This document shows, piece after piece, positions 13,918 to 17,134 of a DNA stretch of 17,134 nucleotides. The stretch comes from Planctomycetota bacterium (lineage in GTDB: Bacteria > Planctomycetota > Planctomycetia > Pirellulales > Lacipirellulaceae), in the NCBI GenBank assembly GCA_013151315.1, contig JAADIN010000004.1, forward strand, positions 1 to 17,134, written 5' to 3'. The notes under the pieces were generated by a model. It was given only the letters and a program-made list of their open reading frames with translations. It made no database searches and had not been told where the DNA came from. Position 1 is the stretch's first letter. The number at the start of each line of letters is the position of its first letter. The translations under genes were made by a program, and so were the position numbers.

Positions 13918-15120
13918 TTACATTGCCATGGCTGATTTTAGCATAGGCATTAGCAATGCCACAACAATCACCAGCACCTGAGAGGCCATGACCAATAGCA
14001 TGACGGGTTCTACAAGACGTACGAGCATGTCGAGACGCCGCCAGGTTTGCCGTTCTAGCGTGTCTGCGACATCGGTGAGTACGGTTTCGAGCGTATTGGA
14101 TTGCTCGGCGACGCCGATCATTTCGATGACATCCGACGGAAAATGCCCGCTCGCCATCAGCGGGGCTGCCAGCGATTGGCCGGCGGTAATATTTTCTGCC
14201 GCATCGTTGATTGCCTTCGCGAGCACCCGATTGCCGGTTGAATCGGAGCTGATTTTCAGCGCCAGCACGATAGGCACTCCGCCGTGCAACAAGGTTCCCA
14301 GCACACGACAAAAACGAGAGACCGCCAGATTGCGATAAATGGTCCCCGCTTGGGGGATGCGTAACTTCCAATGATCGAGAAACCAACGGCCCGACTCGGT
14401 CGAGAGTTGCGCACGCAGCAACATCACGAGTCCGCCAATTCCTAAGGCGATGAATATTCCGTAGCGGATTACCGCGTCGCTGAACCCGAGTAGCCAATCG
14501 GTGAGCAGGGGCAGCTCGCCGACTTCGCGCAAACGAGAAAAGAGCGATTCAAACTTCGGAACAAAGAAGATGATAAGCACGCTGACAATGACGACGCTAA
14601 AGACGAGAAGAAAAATCGGATAGGCCATCGCGCCCATCACGCGGCTTTTCATTTCGGCCTGTTGATCGGTGAATTTAGCGACCCGTTCGAGTGCCTCTTC
14701 CATAAACCCGCCTTCGCCGCCGGCTCGTACTATGCTGATTGCTAGCTCGTCAAACGCTTTTGGGTGCCGAGCCATCGCCTCGGCAAGCGACTGGCCTTCG
14801 GTAATGCGGTTGTGCAGATCGTCGATCGTGTGAGACAGTGCTGGGTTGGAGGTCTGTCGGCCGAGCACTTCCAGCGAACGCAAGAGAGGCACTCCACTGC
14901 GCAGTAGTGCCGCGAGTTGCACATAAAACTGGGCCATCGCCTGAGGTTTGACACGCTGCGAGCCGGTTCGTCCCTTCTGGCCCGTCGAGACGGTCACTTC
15001 GATCGGAAAGAGCTGCTGGCCAGTCAGTGTGACAATAGCTTCTCGCTGCGAACCGGCCGACACGACGCCCTCGACGCTTAGCCCAGCGGAATCTCGAGCA
15101 GTGTAAGTGTATTCAGGCAT
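13918..15120 (-). CDS. gspF: Inner-membrane platform protein GspF
   Basis: This encodes 400 aa, the standard length. It is the polytopic centre of the assembly platform, which works with GspE to push pseudopilin subunits into the pilus. The N-terminus MPEYTYTARDSAG is typical. Two T2SSF domains are visible: about 64-187 (QLAALLRSGVPLLRSLEVL, GQSLAEAM, FDELAISIVRAGGEGGFMEE) and 267-389 (RVLGTLLHGGVPIVLALKIS, GQSLAAPL, FPSDVIEMIGVAEQSNTLE). Each ends near a membrane segment; segments lie at about 165-187, 218-236 and 371-393. All usual motifs are intact. It follows gspE after a 78-bp gap filled by a strong inverted repeat; the ribosome-binding site is weak (GAAGAATTC-like repeat sequence in front of the ATG). 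Confidence 0.96.
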   Translation of the reverse strand: MPEYTYTARDSAGLSVEGVVSAGSQREAIVTLTGQQLFPIEVTVSTGQKGRTGSQRVKPQAMAQFYVQLAALLRSGVPLLRSLEVLGRQTSNPALSHTIDDLHNRITEGQSLAEAMARHPKAFDELAISIVRAGGEGGFMEEALERVAKFTDQQAEMKSRVMGAMAYPIFLLVFSVVIVSVLIIFFVPKFESLFSRLREVGELPLLTDWLLGFSDAVIRYGIFIALGIGGLVMLLRAQLSTESGRWFLDHWKLRIPQAGTIYRNLAVSRFCRVLGTLLHGGVPIVLALKISSDSTGNRVLAKAINDAAENITAGQSLAAPLMASGHFPSDVIEMIGVAEQSNTLETVLTDVADTLERQTWRRLDMLVRLVEPVMLLVMASQVLVIVVALLMPMLKSAMAM

Positions 15121-15125
15121 AGGAA

Positions 15126-15200
15126 GAATTCGGATTGCGGAATTCGGATTGCGGAATGCAGATGGCTAATTCCGCATTCCGAAATCCGCATTCCGCATTC
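15126..15200. repeat. Inverted repeat filling the gspE-gspF gap
   Basis: Two 33-nt arms (15126-15158 and 15168-15200) are complementary except at about six positions, around a 9-nt loop. The arms are built of GGAATTCGG / GGAATGCGG / GGATTGCGG units. It starts at the gspE stop codon and ends five bases before the gspF ATG. In the mRNA it would be a long hairpin between the ATPase and platform genes. The same units occur at the starts of gspH and gspI. Confidence 0.85.
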
Positions 15201-16935
15201 AAATCTTGTCTCCTTTGGTGACTCGGAGCACTTCTTCGATCGTCGTGATTCCGCTGAGCACTTTGAGCCAAGCGTCTTGCCTTAGAGTGAGCATGCCGTC
15301 GGCTAGGGCGGCTTGGCGAATTTTCCAACTGCTGGCCCGATCGTGAGCGAGCTGACGCACTTCGTCGCTTGTGACACACAACTCAAAAATTCCCTGCCGC
15401 CCCGAAAAACCGAGCTCCTTGCATTCTTTGCAGCCCACCGCTCGGTACAACGGTCGCCCGCCCGTCTTAAAATCGTCCCAAGGGAAATCTGTTGGCAGGT
15501 CTTCTTGCCGGGGCTCGTAGGGCTCGCGGCATTCGCGACAAAGCGCGCGAACCAGTCGCTGAGCAACAATTGCTTCCAGGGTACTGGCAACCAAAAACGG
15601 CTCGATTCCCATGTCGACCAATCGGGTGTACGCGCTGGTTGCATCGTTGGTGTGCAGCGTACTAAACACGAGGTGGCCGGTGAGCGAAGCTTGAATCGCG
15701 TTCTCTGCCGTCTCGTGATCGCGAATCTCGCCGACCAGCACGACATCGGGGTCGTGGCGCAAAATGGACCGCAAGGACTGGGCGAATGTGAGACCGATTT
15801 TCGCATGGATCTGAATCTGATTGATTCCTTCGAGCTGATATTCGACCGGGTCTTCGGTGGTGATGATTTTTGTGTCTTCGCTCTTGATTTCCAGCAGTGC
15901 GCTGTAAAGCGACGTGGTTTTCCCCGAGCCGGTCGGACCCGTCACGAGCACAATTCCGTGTGGCAAACGGATCAACTCGTCAAAACGTTCTTTGACGTGC
16001 CCCTCCATGCCAAGCTTTTCTAGCGAAAAATTCATATTGCCTTTATCAAGCAAACGCATGACGATGCTTTCGCCGTGCAACATGGGAATCACGGAAACCC
16101 GCACGTCGACCTCTCGGCCATGCACTTTTAATTTGATTCGCCCGTCTTGTGGCAGTCGCTTTTCTGCGATGTTCAGCCGCGCCATGATCTTCAGTCGGCT
16201 AATAATCGCGGCCTGAAATTGATTGATTTCTTGAGGCACGGGTTGGGCGTGCAACATGCCATCGATTCGATAGCGGATTTTGATTCCTGAGGGTTGCGAT
16301 TCAATATGCACATCGCTCGTTCGCGAGTCGATCGCTTCGATAAGAATTTGGTTCACTAGGGTCACCACCGAGGCTTCCTGCGCATCTTCGTCGATCTCTC
16401 CGCTTTCGTCATCGATGCCTCCGAGGAGTTCGATTTCTTCCTCTTCCTTGCGCTGAGCGAGCAGGCCTTCAATGGTTTCGCTACCCACACCGAGATGAGT
16501 GGTCACACGATTGGCAATTGCTTCTTTGGTTGCGAGCACCGGTTCGATGGCCAACCCCAAAGCGGCCCCCGCCTCGTCGAGGGCGTAAAGGCCCAAAGGA
16601 TCGGAAGTCGCAATGACCATCGCACCGTTGTGGCGGGAGATAGGAAACAAGCCGTGACGGTGAATGAGTTTTTGGGGGAAATCTGCCAGCAGCGAAACGT
16701 CGACCTCGGCGGTTTCGAGATCCATCAATTCCATGCCGACTTCTTCACCCCAGGCGCGTAGAACTTCCGATTCGCTGACGATTCCCATTTCAATTGCGAC
16801 CTGATCGATGCGCAGACCGTCCGTTTGCGCTTCTTCGGCACGCGCGAGACTTTCGTCGTCGAGCAGCCCATGCTTCAGTAGAATCTGTCCCGAATCCATA
16901 GGTTGACCGATGAGGTAAGGGATAAACGGAGGCAC
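15199..16935 (-). CDS. gspE: Type II secretion ATPase GspE
   Basis: This encodes 578 aa from a GTG at 16935, chosen because GGAGG lies five bases upstream. An ATG at 16899 (MDSGQILLKHGLLDD) is the alternative and matches the usual family start better, but lacks a ribosome-binding site. The N-terminal N1E/MshEN-type domain covers about 15-150. The ATPase domain has Walker A GPTGSGKTT (333-341), Asp box TTEDPVEYQLEGI (359-371), Walker B VVLVGEIRD (398-406) and His box STLHTNDAT (425-433). A four-Cys zinc site lies at C466, C469, C502 and C505, typical of GspE/PilB. All key residues are present. It powers pseudopilus assembly from the cytoplasmic face. It is the first gene of the operon. Confidence 0.96.
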   Translation of the reverse strand: MPPFIPYLIGQPMDSGQILLKHGLLDDESLARAEEAQTDGLRIDQVAIEMGIVSESEVLRAWGEEVGMELMDLETAEVDVSLLADFPQKLIHRHGLFPISRHNGAMVIATSDPLGLYALDEAGAALGLAIEPVLATKEAIANRVTTHLGVGSETIEGLLAQRKEEEEIELLGGIDDESGEIDEDAQEASVVTLVNQILIEAIDSRTSDVHIESQPSGIKIRYRIDGMLHAQPVPQEINQFQAAIISRLKIMARLNIAEKRLPQDGRIKLKVHGREVDVRVSVIPMLHGESIVMRLLDKGNMNFSLEKLGMEGHVKERFDELIRLPHGIVLVTGPTGSGKTTSLYSALLEIKSEDTKIITTEDPVEYQLEGINQIQIHAKIGLTFAQSLRSILRHDPDVVLVGEIRDHETAENAIQASLTGHLVFSTLHTNDATSAYTRLVDMGIEPFLVASTLEAIVAQRLVRALCRECREPYEPRQEDLPTDFPWDDFKTGGRPLYRAVGCKECKELGFSGRQGIFELCVTSDEVRQLAHDRASSWKIRQAALADGMLTLRQDAWLKVLSGITTIEEVLRVTKGDKI

Positions 16936-16946
16936 ACTTGCCTCCG
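16927..16946 (-). promoter_or_regulatory. Hairpin over the gspE ribosome-binding site and start
   Basis: In the mRNA CGGAGGCA-AGTG-TGCCTCCG forms an 8-bp perfect stem with a 4-nt loop. The GGAGG lies in the 5' arm, the GTG start begins in the loop, and codons 2-3 (CCT CCG) form the 3' arm. If formed, it would block ribosome entry at this start. Confidence 0.5.
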
Positions 16947-16958
16947 AGATGGCGGTTT

Positions 16959-16977
16959 CGGACCGCGTGGCGGTCCG
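16959..16977. promoter_or_regulatory. Second hairpin or operator-like palindrome in the gspE leader
   Basis: CGGACCGC-GTG-GCGGTCCG has an 8-bp perfect stem and a 3-nt loop, 42 bp upstream of the gspE GTG. The GCGGT at 16952-16956 can pair with ACCGC at 16962-16966 instead, giving a competing fold. It lies directly after a candidate -10, so it could act as an operator or as the start of the leader RNA. Confidence 0.45.
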
Positions 16978-16980
16978 TTT

Positions 16981-17009
16981 ATTATGAGCCCAATCGCCTC
17001 GCCCTGCAA
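16981..17009 (-). promoter_or_regulatory. Candidate gspE promoter
   Basis: On the minus strand TTGCAG (17009-17004) and CATAAT (16986-16981) are separated by exactly 17 bp. The -10 matches consensus at five of six positions and the -35 at three. Transcription would start near 16974, at the edge of the palindrome 16959-16977. Confidence 0.45.
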
Positions 17010-17054
17010 GTTTCGCTGTAGTCCTAGGCCTGCCGTTTCTGGTAACTTGGCTCT

Positions 17055-17134
17055 ATGGTTGAGCCCCAAGAACTTATGCAATTGGCTATCGAAGCTTGCC
17101 GCGAGGGGATGGCCCTCGGGCAGAGCCCTTTTGG
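17055..17134 (+). CDS. Probable nucleoside/tRNA adenosine deaminase family protein (5' end only)
   Basis: The first 26 codons are present and the gene runs off the window. MVEPQELMQLAIEACREGMA then LGQSPFG fits the N-terminal helix and the GxxPFGA strand of the cytidine deaminase-like fold (GuaD, TadA and related nucleoside deaminases). The catalytic HAE and PCxxC zinc motifs would lie beyond the window. An in-frame TAA at 17043 fixes the start at or after this ATG. It is divergent from gspE and shares a 119-bp intergenic region with it. No functional tie to secretion is implied. Confidence 0.55.
   Translation, partial: MVEPQELMQLAIEACREGMALGQSPF

Noticed and set aside
16936..17054. tRNA or riboswitch in the gspE/deaminase gap
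   Set aside because: No cloverleaf or TTCGA-type arm was found; only the two short hairpins described.

Overview
The window most resembles a planctomycete chromosome (Planctomycetota, probably Pirellulales). Three things point there: a complete-looking type II secretion (T2SS) pseudopilus operon whose inner-membrane genes are of the PilM/PilN/PilO kind; a secreted repeat protein carrying a LEPR-XLL-like N-terminal motif (LESRTLLA, otherwise typical of giant planctomycete surface proteins); and short dispersed palindromic repeats in almost every gap. The family is inferred from gene content, not from a marker gene.

Layout. 1-821: gene-free, repeat-rich tract with a hairpin-rich segment (about 295-500) that ends in an intrinsic-terminator-like structure on the minus strand. 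822-2375 (-): RTX-type calcium-binding repeat protein. 2376-2889: divergent intergenic region. 2890-3513 (+): small exported BON-domain protein. 3544-4260 (-): lipoprotein whose start codon overlaps the stop of gspD. 4257-7070 (-): a large secretin, gspD. 7071-7343: spacer with a terminator for the upstream operon and a long inverted repeat. 7344-16935 (-): operon in transcription order gspE-F-G-H-I-J-K-L-M, mostly with ATGA-type overlaps or gaps below 90 bp. 17055-17134 (+): first 26 codons of a probable nucleoside deaminase, divergent from gspE.

How the genes work together. GspE is the cytoplasmic ATPase. GspF, GspL-like and GspM-like proteins form the inner-membrane platform. GspG is the major pseudopilin and GspH/I/J/K form the pilus tip. 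GspD is the outer-membrane channel, and the coupled lipoprotein is a candidate secretin partner. No separate gspC, gspN or prepilin peptidase gspO is in the window. The C-terminal part of the GspM-like protein looks like a GspC/PilP-type domain and may supply that connection. The RTX/LEPR-XLL protein is a candidate exported product, but only by proximity and predicted location.

Most notable signal. Dispersed repeat elements have entered the parts of gspH, gspI and gspK that encode the prepilin leader, which the prepilin peptidase removes. A related 75-nt inverted repeat fills the gspE-gspF gap. The two arms of that repeat, translated, read like the leaders of GspH and GspI respectively. Other points are a hairpin covering the gspE ribosome-binding site and start, Ala instead of Gly before the cleavage site in three of five pseudopilins, and an enlarged secretin periplasmic region.
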